Assembly (NCBI GenBank): GCA_964411985.1
Contig: CAYPNF010000039.1
Coordinates: forward strand, 1-64,000
DNA from: CAYPNF01 sp964411985
GTDB lineage: Bacteria > Verrucomicrobiota > Verrucomicrobiia > Limisphaerales > J093
Direction of reading: 5' to 3'
Length of the DNA: 64,000 nt
Part shown: positions 9,303 to 18,477 of the stretch, piece after piece
Layout: every line of letters begins with the position of its first letter
Position numbering within the stretch: the first letter of the stretch is position 1
Translations under genes and position numbers: made by a program
The notes under the pieces: generated by a model
The model's database searches: none
The model's input: only the letters and a program-made list of their open reading frames with translations
What the model was told of the DNA's origin: nothing

Positions 9303-9497
9303 ATGAAACAAGATGAAGCCACTGCGAACGCAGAGGGACAGTCGAAGGGAAATGGCTACTTCGCTGAAACCAGTGAGGGGTTCTTCAACCGCAACGATTT
9401 CTTCCTGTTCACCCGGGATCAATTGAGCAGCACGACCCGGAGATGTTTGCTCTCCTCCAAGAATTCTGGGGTGTCCATTCCAAAACGGAGAGCCTGA
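9303..9497 (+). CDS. Small unsupported reading frame (64 aa)
   Basis: A 64-codon frame in the 215-bp gap between the M24 and DPP IV genes. It starts with ATG 17 bp after the upstream stop and ends 4 bp before the downstream start. The product is hydrophilic (FAETSEGFFNRNDFFLFTRDQ in the middle), with no signal peptide, membrane segment or family I recognise. Its position in a same-strand gap is the only argument for it; it may be non-coding. Confidence 0.15.
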   Translation: MKQDEATANAEGQSKGNGYFAETSEGFFNRNDFFLFTRDQLSSTTRRCLLSSKNSGVSIPKRRA

Positions 9498-9501
9498 CCC
9501 G

Positions 9502-12396
9502 ATGAGATCATTACCTTCCATCCTCCTGGCGCTCGCCTTATCAGCGAGTGCCGCCGTGGTTGCTGAGGATCTTTCGGCTTCCAACCAGCGCACCCAGAAT
9601 CCTGCGGCTGATCCCACGTTGCTCACGCTGGACCGCATCTTTGACTCCAGTGAATTCAGGGAGCGCGGCTTGGGCGAATACAAGTGGAGCAAACGCACAG
9701 CGTCCTACTTCACCCTCGATGCGCCGCAAACCAGCGGCAAAGGACGCGACCTGGTGCGGAACGATGCTGCGACCGGCCACAAGGAAATCGTCATGCCGGC
9801 GAGCGCTTTCGTCCCGGAGGGGCAGAGCGAACCGTTGGAAGTCGAGTCGTTCGAGTTTTCCGCGGACGAGTCGAAGCTCCTGCTCTACACCAACAGCAAG
9901 CGCGTCTGGCGCCGGAACACACGCGGCGACTATTGGGTGCTCGACGTGACTTCGCGCCGATTGCAGAAGCTCGGCGGCAACGCCGCGCCCGCCACGCTCA
10001 TGTTCACCAAGTTCTCCCCCGACGCCACGCGCGTGGCCTATCTGCACGAGAACAACATCTATGTCCAGGAATTGCGGAGGATGAAGATCACCGCACTTAC
10101 CAAGGACGGCTCGCCCACGCTCATCAACGGCACCTCGGACTGGGTCAACGAGGAGGAGTTGAGCATTCGCGATGCGTTTCGCTGGAGTCCGGACGGGCGG
10201 TCGATCGCGTTCTGGCAGTTCGATACGAGCGGCGTGCGCCAGTTTCAACTCATCAACAATACTGCGGACACCTATCCCAAGATCACTTCCTTCCCCTATC
10301 CCAAGGTTGGCGAAACCAACTCCGCTACCCGGCTGGGAGTGATCAGCGCCAGCGGCGGCAAAGTGCGCTGGCTCGATATCCCGGGCGACCCGCGCAACCA
10401 TTATATCCCCCACGCGGAGTGGTCGCCGGATGGAAAGCGGCTACTCGTGCAGCAGTTCAATCGCCTCCAGAACACCAATCGCGTGATGCTCGCCGATGCG
10501 AAGAGTGGCTCGATTCGGACCGTCCTCACGGAATCCGACGCAGCCTGGCTGGAGAACGAGAATCCGGTCCGCTGGGTGGACAAAGGATCGACATTTCTCT
10601 GGCTGAGCGAGCGTGACGGTTGGCGACACGCGTATCTGGCGGGCACGGATGGCCAGCGGTTCGCCCGGATTACCGGCGGCGATTTCGATGTCATTCAAGT
10701 TGAGGCGGTGGATGAGAAGAACGGCTGGCTGTTCTTTTCGGCGTCGCCGGAGAACCCGACCCAGCATTACCTCTACCGGGCGCGCCTTGGTGGCGGGACA
10801 CCGGAGCGCCTGTCGCCAGTAGCGCAGCCGGGCTGGCACACCTACGACTTTTCGCCGGACGCCCAATGGGCGATGCACACGTATTCCACCATTACCAATC
10901 CGCCGGTGGTGGAACTCGTCCAGTTTCCCGGACACAAGGTCGTGCAGGTGTTGGCGGACAATCAGAAGCTCCGGGAAAAGCTGGCCACGCTGAAACTGCC
11001 CACGGCGGAGTTATTGAAGGTGGACGTCGGCGACGGGGTTTCGCTCGATGCGTGGTGTCTCAAACCTCCTGGGTTGAATCCGTCCGCAAAGCATCCGCTG
11101 TTGATACACGTGTATGGTGAGCCTGCGAGTCAGACCGTGAGCGACCAATGGCGAGGGGGCAGTGGGCTTTGGCATTGGATGCTAGCGCAGCAGGGCTACA
11201 TCGTCGCCAGCATTGAAAACCGAGGAACGCCGGTTCCACGGGGACGCACCTGGCGCAAGATGGCCTTCCGGCAAGTAGGCATCCTTGCGGCGCAAGATCA
11301 GGCGGCAGGCGTGCGAGCCTTGCTTAAACTCTGGCCCTATGCGGACCCCGGACGGGTCGGTGTGTGGGGCTGGAGCGGCGGAGGCAGCATGAGCCTGAAC
11401 GCCGTATTCCGCTACCCGGACCTCTACTCCACAGCGATGGCTGTCGCTCCGAACGCCAGCCAGTTGCTCTACGACACCATTTATCAAGAGCGCTACATGG
11501 GCTTGCCCCAGGACAACGCCGAGAATTATCGCCTTGGCTCGCCCATCACTCACGCCAGCCAGCTCAAGGGGAATCTGCTGCTTGTCCATGGCACGGGCGA
11601 CGACAACGGCCATTACCAGGGCACGGAACGGCTGATGAACGAACTCATCGCTCACCACAAGCATTTCACCGTGATGCCTTATCCGAACCGCACCCACGCC
11701 ATTTCCGAGGGACCCAACACCACCCGGCACCTCTACGGCCTGCTCACGCGCTATTTGAACGAGCACTTGCCCGTCAATCCCGTCCGCGTCGTCTTCGAGA
11801 CTCAAGTCGGCGCGATCACGATGGACGTCGAACTTACCCGCGCGCCGATCACGGCCGCGAACTTCCTGCGGTATGTGGACGGGAAGTTCTATGACGGCGG
11901 CATGATCAATCGCGCGGTTCGCCCCGACAACACGGTTCGTCACGATGTCGAGGTGCAAGTCATTCAGTTCCAGGCCGACCCGGCGCGCGAAGGTGAAATG
12001 TTCCCGCCGATCCAGATGGAGCGGACGAGCGCGACAGGTCTGCGGAATGTGAACGGTGCCTTGTCCATGGCGCGGCTCGGACCGGACACCGGGCAGGCTT
12101 CGTTCTCGATTGTCATCGGCGACCAGCCGGAGATGGATTTCGGCGGCAAGCGCAATCCGGACGGGCAGGGGTTTGCGGTGTTTGGCCGGGTGGTGGACGG
12201 GTGGGATGTGGTGAAGAAGATCCACCAGGCACACACCGGTAGGACCGGTCCATACCAGACGGAGTCCCTTGAGCCGCCCATCAAGATCTTGAAGGCATAC
12301 CGGAAAGAGCACGCAAAGGCGCAAATCCACGGCCAAGCGCAGGTGCCGGACAAGGTAGCCCAAGGTGGGACGAAGAATGAACATGCCCGCCAATGA
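9502..12396 (+). CDS. Dipeptidyl peptidase IV (S9B) fused to a C-terminal cyclophilin domain
   Basis: 964 residues with a signal peptide (MRSLPSILLALALSASAAVVAE). Residues about 40-480 are the DPP IV beta-propeller, including DWVNEEELSIRDAFRWSPDG, whose double Glu binds the substrate N-terminus in this family. Residues about 500-755 are the S9 alpha/beta hydrolase: Ser625 in GWSGGG, Asp700 or Asp701 in HGTGDDN, His732 in NRTHAI. DPP IV proteins normally end here. This one continues from about residue 757 with a peptidyl-prolyl isomerase domain of the cyclophilin type (VFETQVGAITMDVEL, APITAANFLRYVDGKFYDGG, NGALSMAR, GFAVFGRVVDGWDVVKKI). Likely periplasmic or secreted. The frame is continuous with no stop between the parts. 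The GGAGAG upstream of the ATG at 9502 supports the start. Confidence 0.9.
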   Translation: MRSLPSILLALALSASAAVVAEDLSASNQRTQNPAADPTLLTLDRIFDSSEFRERGLGEYKWSKRTASYFTLDAPQTSGKGRDLVRNDAATGHKEIVMPASAFVPEGQSEPLEVESFEFSADESKLLLYTNSKRVWRRNTRGDYWVLDVTSRRLQKLGGNAAPATLMFTKFSPDATRVAYLHENNIYVQELRRMKITALTKDGSPTLINGTSDWVNEEELSIRDAFRWSPDGRSIAFWQFDTSGVRQFQLINNTADTYPKITSFPYPKVGETNSATRLGVISASGGKVRWLDIPGDPRNHYIPHAEWSPDGKRLLVQQFNRLQNTNRVMLADAKSGSIRTVLTESDAAWLENENPVRWVDKGSTFLWLSERDGWRHAYLAGTDGQRFARITGGDFDVIQVEAVDEKNGWLFFSASPENPTQHYLYRARLGGGTPERLSPVAQPGWHTYDFSPDAQWAMHTYSTITNPPVVELVQFPGHKVVQVLADNQKLREKLATLKLPTAELLKVDVGDGVSLDAWCLKPPGLNPSAKHPLLIHVYGEPASQTVSDQWRGGSGLWHWMLAQQGYIVASIENRGTPVPRGRTWRKMAFRQVGILAAQDQAAGVRALLKLWPYADPGRVGVWGWSGGGSMSLNAVFRYPDLYSTAMAVAPNASQLLYDTIYQERYMGLPQDNAENYRLGSPITHASQLKGNLLLVHGTGDDNGHYQGTERLMNELIAHHKHFTVMPYPNRTHAISEGPNTTRHLYGLLTRYLNEHLPVNPVRVVFETQVGAITMDVELTRAPITAANFLRYVDGKFYDGGMINRAVRPDNTVRHDVEVQVIQFQADPAREGEMFPPIQMERTSATGLRNVNGALSMARLGPDTGQASFSIVIGDQPEMDFGGKRNPDGQGFAVFGRVVDGWDVVKKIHQAHTGRTGPYQTESLEPPIKILKAYRKEHAKAQIHGQAQVPDKVAQGGTKNEHARQ

Positions 12397-12511
12397 ACTG
12401 ACTCGAGTTGGGCGGCCTGATGGTCTTGGAGAATTCCCATCGCCCACGGGCCTGCCGACAAGAAAGGCAAGGTATGCTGAACGTGTGTGACACCCTGACG
12501 GAGGTCCCCCA

Positions 12512-14218
12512 ATGATCACTTTGCAAGCGATTGATTACCTGATCCTGGCAGTCTATTTCCTCTTCGTGCTGGGCATTGGCTGGATGTTGCGGAGGCAGAT
12601 CCAGACCGGGTCCGACTTCCTGACCTCCGGGCGGAAGATTCCCGCCTGGATCGCCGGGCTGGCGTTTCTGTCAGCGAACCTCGGCGCGCAGGAGGTGATT
12701 GGGATGGGTGCATGCGGGGCCAAATACGGGATGCTGACGTGTCATTTCTACTGGCTGCCGGCCGTGACGGCGATGGTCTTCGTGGGGGTCTTCATGATGC
12801 CCTTTTACTACGGCTCGAAAGCCCGTTCGGTTCCGGAGTATCTGAAGCTGCGGTTTGACGAGAAGACGCGCGCTCTTAATGCACTGACGTTTGCGGCGAT
12901 GACCGTGCTTTCGTCCGGCATCTCGATGTTTGCGCTGGCTAAGCTGATGGAATTGCTGTTGGGCTGGAATTTTCATGGGTGCATGTGGGCGGCTGCCCTG
13001 ATTGTGCTGGTCTACATCATCCTGGGTGGGCTGACCTCCGCGATCTACAACGAGGTGCTCCAGTTCTTTTTGATTGTCATGGGCTTTCTGCCCCTGACTT
13101 ATCTGGGGTTGCGAAACATAGGAGGATGGGAAGGATTGAAGGCCAAGCTCGGCGTCGTGGCTACCAGCCAGGGTTTTGCCTCCGACACGATGACGACGCT
13201 TTGGGGGCCGCTGAGGGCGCCGGAAGCCAACCCGATGGGGGTGGAATGGGCCGGGATGTTGATGGGCCTGGGCTTCGTGCTGGCTTTCGGCTACTGGTGC
13301 ACTGATTTCCTCGTGGTGCAGCGGGCGATGGCCGCCGAGTCCATGTCCGCCGCGCGACGCACGCCGTTGATTGCCGCGATCCCGAAGATGCTTTTCCCCG
13401 CGCTCGTCATCCTGCCCGGCATGATCGCGATCAGCCTACACTATTCCTCCCCCGAGGGCTTTCTTCCGAAAGCGGCCGATGGTTCGCTCGATTACAACAT
13501 GGCAACGCCGCTGATGCTGATGCGCTATTTCCCGAACGGAATGCTCGGGCTCGGGTTGACGGCCTTGGTGGCTTCGTTCATGTCAGGCATGGCGGGCAAC
13601 GTGACCGCCTTTAACACCGTCTGGACCTATGATATTTACCAGAGTTACATCCGGCCCGGGCAGTCGGACCGCCACTACCTGCGGATGGGGTATTGTGCGA
13701 CGGTTGGCGGGATCCTCCTGAGCATCGGGGCCGCTTACGCCGCGACGAAGTTCAACAACATCATGGACATGCTCCAGCTCGTCTTTGCCTTCGTCAACGC
13801 GCCGCTGTTCGCGACCTTCCTGCTGGGGATGTTCTGGCGGCGCACGACCGGCCACGGCGCGTTCTTCGGGCTGCTGCTGGGGACCGTTGCCGCCGCCACG
13901 CATCATGGCCTGACGATACCACAAGGCGCGGTGACCTGGTTGAAAGGCGGCTGGCTGGGCACGGTGCTCCACACCTACCACAGCGAGATGGCGCAAAACT
14001 TCTGGACGGCCGTCTGGGCCTGGACGGTCTGTTTTGTTGCCACTGCCGTCATTTCCTTGCTGACGCCCCAGCGCAAGAGCGTGGAGGAGTTGCGCGGTCT
14101 CGTCTATTCGTTGACGGCCCGGGAAAAGCACCCTGAGTTGGCGTGGTATCAGCAGCCTTTGACGTTTGGAGTAATCGTGCTGGCGGCTTGCGTGCTGCTG
14201 AACATTGTTTTCTGGTGA
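12512..14218 (+). CDS. Sodium:solute symporter (SSS family)
   Basis: A 568-residue inner-membrane transporter of the SSS/SLC5 family, with the hydrophobic profile of 13-14 helices. Family features seen: YLILAVYFLFVLGIGWM as helix 1, SDFLTSGRKIPAWIAGLAFLSANLGAQEVIG in the helix 1-2 region, VYIILGGLTSAIYNEVLQ, and LTALVASFMSGMAGNVTAFNTV (the helix contributing to the Na2 site). It imports a solute, probably a sugar or sugar acid, with Na+. It precedes a UroD-like gene by 33 bp and a glycosidase gene, so the three may form one operon. A second, only distantly similar symporter is at 19541. Confidence 0.92.
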   Translation: MITLQAIDYLILAVYFLFVLGIGWMLRRQIQTGSDFLTSGRKIPAWIAGLAFLSANLGAQEVIGMGACGAKYGMLTCHFYWLPAVTAMVFVGVFMMPFYYGSKARSVPEYLKLRFDEKTRALNALTFAAMTVLSSGISMFALAKLMELLLGWNFHGCMWAAALIVLVYIILGGLTSAIYNEVLQFFLIVMGFLPLTYLGLRNIGGWEGLKAKLGVVATSQGFASDTMTTLWGPLRAPEANPMGVEWAGMLMGLGFVLAFGYWCTDFLVVQRAMAAESMSAARRTPLIAAIPKMLFPALVILPGMIAISLHYSSPEGFLPKAADGSLDYNMATPLMLMRYFPNGMLGLGLTALVASFMSGMAGNVTAFNTVWTYDIYQSYIRPGQSDRHYLRMGYCATVGGILLSIGAAYAATKFNNIMDMLQLVFAFVNAPLFATFLLGMFWRRTTGHGAFFGLLLGTVAAATHHGLTIPQGAVTWLKGGWLGTVLHTYHSEMAQNFWTAVWAWTVCFVATAVISLLTPQRKSVEELRGLVYSLTAREKHPELAWYQQPLTFGVIVLAACVLLNIVFW

Positions 14219-14251
14219 GTCTTGACGAGTTACAGCGTTGGCAGATGACTT

Positions 14252-15385
14252 ATGAGTTCCACGATTAAACCGAGAGACCGGGTATTGACGGCTCTAAGCC
14301 GCGAGCAGCCGGACCGCTGCCCCATGCAGATCAGCTTCACTCCCGAGTTCGCCACCCGGTTGCGCGCTAACATGGGGTTAGCCGGCCAGACCGGTCACAA
14401 TCCGCACGGGGGCGGCAACACCTACGAACTTGAGCGCGCACTGGGCGAGGATCTGTTGCTGACGAGCGTCGGCTGGGCCAATGGCTATTACCAATCGAAA
14501 GAACCTTACACGGACGAATGGGGCATCGGCTGGAAGTCGTGCGAATACACCACGCCCTTCGGCAACGGTTCCTATACCGAGATCGCCGGCCACCCGCTCG
14601 CAGATGACAACGCCATCTCCAGCTACCGACCTCCCGACCCGAACCGGCCTGAGTTGTATGGGGATGCCGCTCACCTGATCCAGAATTACAAACAGGACTA
14701 CTTTATCGTCGGCGTGACGGTGACGACGATCTTCGAGACGGCCTGGGCGTTGCGGGGGCTGGAAACGATGCTGATGGACCTGGTGGCCGACCCTGATCTC
14801 GCCAAAGCCATCCTCGACATTCCTTATCGGTATCACCTGACGGCGGCGAAGAAGTTGGTCGAGATGGGCGTGGACGCGATCTGGGTGGGCGACGACATCG
14901 GGGCACAGCACGCGATGGCCATCTCGCCGGCATTATGGCGGCGGATTTTTAAACCGATGTGGGCCGAATTCTTCAGCGAGCTGAAGCGTCTGAACCCACG
15001 CCTAAAGATCATTTACCACTCCGACGGTGTGATTGACCCGATCATTCCAGACATGATCGAAATCGGCCTCGATGTCCTCAACCCCATCCAACCGGCGTGC
15101 ATGGATCCGGCGGCGTTGAAAAGACAGTTCGGCGACAAGCTGTGTTTCTGGGGTTCGATTGACCAGCAGCACACCTTGCCGTTCGGCAAGCCCGACGATG
15201 TGCGCCGAGAGGTGCTCACGCGCCTCGACACCATCGGCAAAGGCGGCGGCCTGATCATCGGGCCGACCCATCATGTGCAGCTCGACACGCCGATGGAGAA
15301 CTTCTGGGCGATGGTAGAGAGCATCAAGGCCTGGCATCATACGCCAGGAGGGAATCAAAACCGCCCCGAAGGACTATGCTTTTGA
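14252..15385 (+). CDS. Uroporphyrinogen decarboxylase family protein (second copy)
   Basis: 377 residues of the UroD/methyltransferase superfamily. Opening IKPRDRVLTALSREQPDRCPM is typical of the non-haem branch. Other barrel features are DAIWVGDDIGAQHAMAISP, IIYHSDGVIDPIIPDMIEIG and LDVLNPIQPACMD, ending with GGGLIIGPTHHVQLDTPMEN. The family contains methylcobamide:CoM methyltransferases, and HSDG with the downstream Cys in PACMD could fit zinc or thiol binding, but that is inference. It overlaps the following glycosidase gene by 10 bp, pointing to translational coupling. Function in the sugar locus is unknown. Confidence 0.82.
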   Translation: MSSTIKPRDRVLTALSREQPDRCPMQISFTPEFATRLRANMGLAGQTGHNPHGGGNTYELERALGEDLLLTSVGWANGYYQSKEPYTDEWGIGWKSCEYTTPFGNGSYTEIAGHPLADDNAISSYRPPDPNRPELYGDAAHLIQNYKQDYFIVGVTVTTIFETAWALRGLETMLMDLVADPDLAKAILDIPYRYHLTAAKKLVEMGVDAIWVGDDIGAQHAMAISPALWRRIFKPMWAEFFSELKRLNPRLKIIYHSDGVIDPIIPDMIEIGLDVLNPIQPACMDPAALKRQFGDKLCFWGSIDQQHTLPFGKPDDVRREVLTRLDTIGKGGGLIIGPTHHVQLDTPMENFWAMVESIKAWHHTPGGNQNRPEGLCF

Positions 15386-17391
15386 AGATCATGAAACCGA
15401 ATAAGAGCTGCGCCTCCCCGTTAACCCTTGGCCTGCTGGCCATGGCGACCTACTGGTCGCTGGGCCTGGCTGCCACAGTTCCAGCACCAGCCGATTTCTG
15501 GGTCCGGGATAAGCCGGGTCGCATCACTCACACATGTGTGGGGGCGGAGCCGCTCGTGATGTGCCTGCAGGGGCGCAGGGTGGTCATGCAAGTTCAATCC
15601 GATCGCACCAACGGTTTCTCCTATACAGCCCGGTTCTTCAACCTGCTGAGTGATGTCGAAAAGAAGAAGGTTCTATTCCAAGCCGGACGCGAATCGAGTC
15701 CTGAGGTGCGCGTCAATGACCAGCCCTCGAAGAGCGAGTTCCCGTCATCGGTCACGTTCGACGGATTGCTGACTTTGACCTATCCCGCATCCGCGGGCGT
15801 GGTCGTCACTCGCACCGTCTATCCCTCGATGGCCAGGGCCTTGGTGATTGAGGAGTGGCAGGTGCGAAACACCACCGGCAAACGAGTTGTCGTGACAGTT
15901 GCGCCCGTCCGCAAGGTGATGCCCGTGGGGGAGGATATTGCCCTCGTCTGGAACTGCCCGGGAGTGAAAAACGTTGCGGTGAAAGCCGGAGGCGTGTTGT
16001 CATTCTCTATCTCCGTGCAGGCCAGGTTAACGGCTGAGGCTGACCTGGCCGTGAACGTGGCGGCCGAGCGCGGCGCGCGCCGGGCCCTGGCCGAGGCAGC
16101 CTGGAACGGACCGGGGCGCCTGGAAACTCCCGAGCCGGCTCTGGATGCGGCATTCGCCTTGCAGAAAATGCATGTGCTGGAAACCCCGATCGAGACTATC
16201 AAGGGAGTCATCACCCACAACGGCAGCCTGACATATTCACCCGGCATCTGGGCTAATGATCCGGTGGAATACTCCAGCCCCGCGTTTCCCTTCTTTGGCG
16301 ACGCCGAACTCAACCGCGCCAGCATGAACATGTATCGCGTCTGGCAGGATTATTGCCAGGAGAGGGGTATTGTGCCGTTTCCCGGATCGTTCGAGGGACC
16401 AGCCCTGAAACTGACGCAACGCGAACGCGGCGACGATGCGATGGTGCTCTACGGCTTGTCAAAGTTTCTGCTATTCCAAGGCGACCGCGCCGCCGCCGAG
16501 GAACTATGGCCGCTGATCGAGTTCAGCGCCGCTTCGGTCCTGCGGCACACGACGGCTGAGGACATTATCACCTCGGAGACCGACGAGATGGAAGGTCGCT
16601 ATCCAACCGGCACGGCCAACTTGAGCACGTCGTCGCTGGCTTACGGTGGCTACCGTCTGGCGGCCCGGTTAGCGCAGGCTTTGGGAAAGCCTATGGCAGT
16701 GGAATTTGACCAACGCGCCGATGCCCTGCGGAAGGGTATTGAAGCGTATTTTGGCGCGGAGGTAGAGGGCTTCAAGACCTACCGATATTACAAGGATAAC
16801 ACCACCTTGCGCGGGTGGATTCTCCTGCCTTTGGCGATGGGTATTACCGAGCGGCAAGAGGCCACCGTGGCCGCGCTGACGTCAGACAAGCTCTGGCCCC
16901 ACCGTCTGGCCGGGGCCGACATCCTGGCGGAGTCCACCCGGCCCACCGAATGGGGTCGCGAGACCTACTACGCTCTGCGGGTGTTGTTCAAAGCTGGACA
17001 CACCGAGGACGCACTGGATATTACCCGGCGCGTGGTCCAAGCGCAGATCTTTGGCAGCAAGGGGCCGTATCCCGACGAGGATGCGATAGACATGCTCTGC
17101 CCCGGCTCGCTTTATCCGCGCGTTTTCACCGAAGGTATGTTCGGCATTGTGCCCACTGGCCTCGACTCTTTTGAATGCACGCCGTGGCTGCCCAAGGGTT
17201 GGCCTCGGATGGCGCTGCGTGACCTACGGGCTTTAGGCCGGGCTTGGGACTTGGTGGTGGAACGTGCCGGCGATCAGCAGAAGGTCTCGGTGCGCAGCGG
17301 TGGCAAGACGGTGATGACCGGTTTCGGGCCAGCCGGGAAGACTTACTCGCTGACTTTTCCCGTGGGGACAAAGTCTCCCTCAATCCGTTGA
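15376..17391 (+). CDS. Secreted six-hairpin glycosidase-like protein
   Basis: 671 residues; an internal ATG at 15391 is an alternative start. A signal peptide ends around LGLAATVPAPA. The first 250 residues look beta-rich (a supersandwich-like domain), followed by an (alpha/alpha)6 toroid: GVITHNGSLTYSPGIWANDPVEYSS, RGDDAMVLYGLSKFLLF, SETDEMEGRYPTGTANLST, TRPTEWGRETYYALRVL, with a C-terminal beta segment. That layout is shared by GH63/GH78/GH95/GH15-type enzymes; I cannot choose a family. Glu and Asp in ITSETDEMEGR and TEWGRET are catalytic candidates. Probably periplasmic. It is the last gene of the symporter/UroD/glycosidase run. Confidence 0.72.
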   Translation: MLLKIMKPNKSCASPLTLGLLAMATYWSLGLAATVPAPADFWVRDKPGRITHTCVGAEPLVMCLQGRRVVMQVQSDRTNGFSYTARFFNLLSDVEKKKVLFQAGRESSPEVRVNDQPSKSEFPSSVTFDGLLTLTYPASAGVVVTRTVYPSMARALVIEEWQVRNTTGKRVVVTVAPVRKVMPVGEDIALVWNCPGVKNVAVKAGGVLSFSISVQARLTAEADLAVNVAAERGARRALAEAAWNGPGRLETPEPALDAAFALQKMHVLETPIETIKGVITHNGSLTYSPGIWANDPVEYSSPAFPFFGDAELNRASMNMYRVWQDYCQERGIVPFPGSFEGPALKLTQRERGDDAMVLYGLSKFLLFQGDRAAAEELWPLIEFSAASVLRHTTAEDIITSETDEMEGRYPTGTANLSTSSLAYGGYRLAARLAQALGKPMAVEFDQRADALRKGIEAYFGAEVEGFKTYRYYKDNTTLRGWILLPLAMGITERQEATVAALTSDKLWPHRLAGADILAESTRPTEWGRETYYALRVLFKAGHTEDALDITRRVVQAQIFGSKGPYPDEDAIDMLCPGSLYPRVFTEGMFGIVPTGLDSFECTPWLPKGWPRMALRDLRALGRAWDLVVERAGDQQKVSVRSGGKTVMTGFGPAGKTYSLTFPVGTKSPSIR

Positions 17392-17513
17392 AGGACCGGT
17401 CAACCTCCACCCAGGCGCCGGTCGATGTGCCATTTGGCATTGAGCGGGATAGCCGCCCAAGAAATAGTATCAGAGACAATTCGGAACTGACACAAAATGA
17501 ATAATCAGCTACC

Positions 17514-17532
17514 TCCGGCAATGCCGGAGGCT
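17514..17532 (+). terminator. Hairpin after the six-hairpin glycosidase gene
   Basis: CCTCCGGCA and TGCCGGAGG form a perfect 9-bp inverted repeat around one base, 122 bp after the stop at 17391 and ahead of the fuconolactonase-like gene. There is no U-tract, so termination would be inefficient or Rho-assisted. The surrounding 237-bp gap holds no gene I can support. Confidence 0.35.
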
Positions 17533-17628
17533 TGAGATAGCGTGAACCACTCAACTGCACCCGCCGCCAAGGTGGCCCAATAGAACATGGACTGTGCCGG
17601 CATCGAAACCGAAACCCGCGTGTAGATA

Positions 17629-18477
17629 ATGCGTATCGATTCCCATCAGCACTTCTGGAAATACAATCCCGCCCACCAGGTCTGGATGACCGATGAAATG
17701 GCGGTCCTGCGACGCGATTACCTGCCGGATGAACTCAAGCCGCTGCTGCGGGCGATGCAGTTCGAGGGCACCATCGCCGTGCAAGCGCGCCAGATGATCG
17801 AAGAGACAGAGTGGCTGCTGCAGCTTTCCGACCAGAACGCCTTCATCCAAGGTGTCGTGGGCTGGGTGGATTTGCGCTCTCCAGAACTCGGCGGTCAATT
17901 GGAGAAATACTCCAAGCACCCAAAGCTCGTCGGCGTCCGCCACGTCGTTCACGATGAACCGGATGACTGCTTCATGCTGCTGCCAGAGTTTCGTCGAGGC
18001 GTCGCGCAACTGCGGGAGTTCAATCTGACCTACGACTTGCTGCTCTTTCCGAAGCACCTTCCCGTCGCTGTCCAACTCGTCACCGAGTTTCCGAACCAGC
18101 CCTTCGTGCTCGACCATATCGCCAAACCCGGCATTCGGGAGCGACTGGTGTCGCCGTGGCGGGAAGATCTGAAACGGCTGGCGGAGTTCCCCAATGTGTT
18201 CTGCAAGCTCTCCGGAATGGTCACGGAAGCGAATTGGAAGCAATGGCGGCCCGGAGATTTCCACCGCTACCTTGATATCGTCATCGAAGCCTTCGGCACG
18301 GAGCGCGTAATGACAGGTTCCGACTGGCCGGTCTGCACGTTATCCGGCGATTATGTGTCCACGATGAACATCGTGATTGAATACGCGCGGCAATTCCCCG
18401 CCGAGGTGCGCGAAGGCATCCTCGGAGGAAACTGCGCCCGCTTTTACGGCATCAACCAGACCACCGGAAGACCATGA
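17629..18477 (+). CDS. Amidohydrolase-related lactonase, L-fuconolactonase-like
   Basis: A 282-residue metal-dependent TIM-barrel hydrolase of the COG3618 group. Members include L-fuconolactonase, L-rhamnonolactonase and 2-pyrone-4,6-dicarboxylate lactonase. Seen: the metal-binding start RIDSHQHFWKY, GVVGWVDLRSPE, LVGVRHVVHDEPDD, FVLDHIAKPGI (barrel His), and the terminal VMTGSDWPVC with the conserved Asp. DSHQHFW and GSDWPV are shared by fuconolactonases. Cytosolic. It overlaps the next dehydrogenase gene by 4 bp (ATGA), so the two are translated together. Assignment to L-fucono-lactone rests on family similarity plus the GH95 and fucose-dehydrogenase-like genes nearby. Confidence 0.85.
   Translation: MRIDSHQHFWKYNPAHQVWMTDEMAVLRRDYLPDELKPLLRAMQFEGTIAVQARQMIEETEWLLQLSDQNAFIQGVVGWVDLRSPELGGQLEKYSKHPKLVGVRHVVHDEPDDCFMLLPEFRRGVAQLREFNLTYDLLLFPKHLPVAVQLVTEFPNQPFVLDHIAKPGIRERLVSPWREDLKRLAEFPNVFCKLSGMVTEANWKQWRPGDFHRYLDIVIEAFGTERVMTGSDWPVCTLSGDYVSTMNIVIEYARQFPAEVREGILGGNCARFYGINQTTGRP

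Noticed and set aside
11182..12519. 445-codon open frame on the - strand opposite the peptidase/cyclophilin gene
   Set aside because: Shadow frame; the + strand has catalytic motifs throughout.
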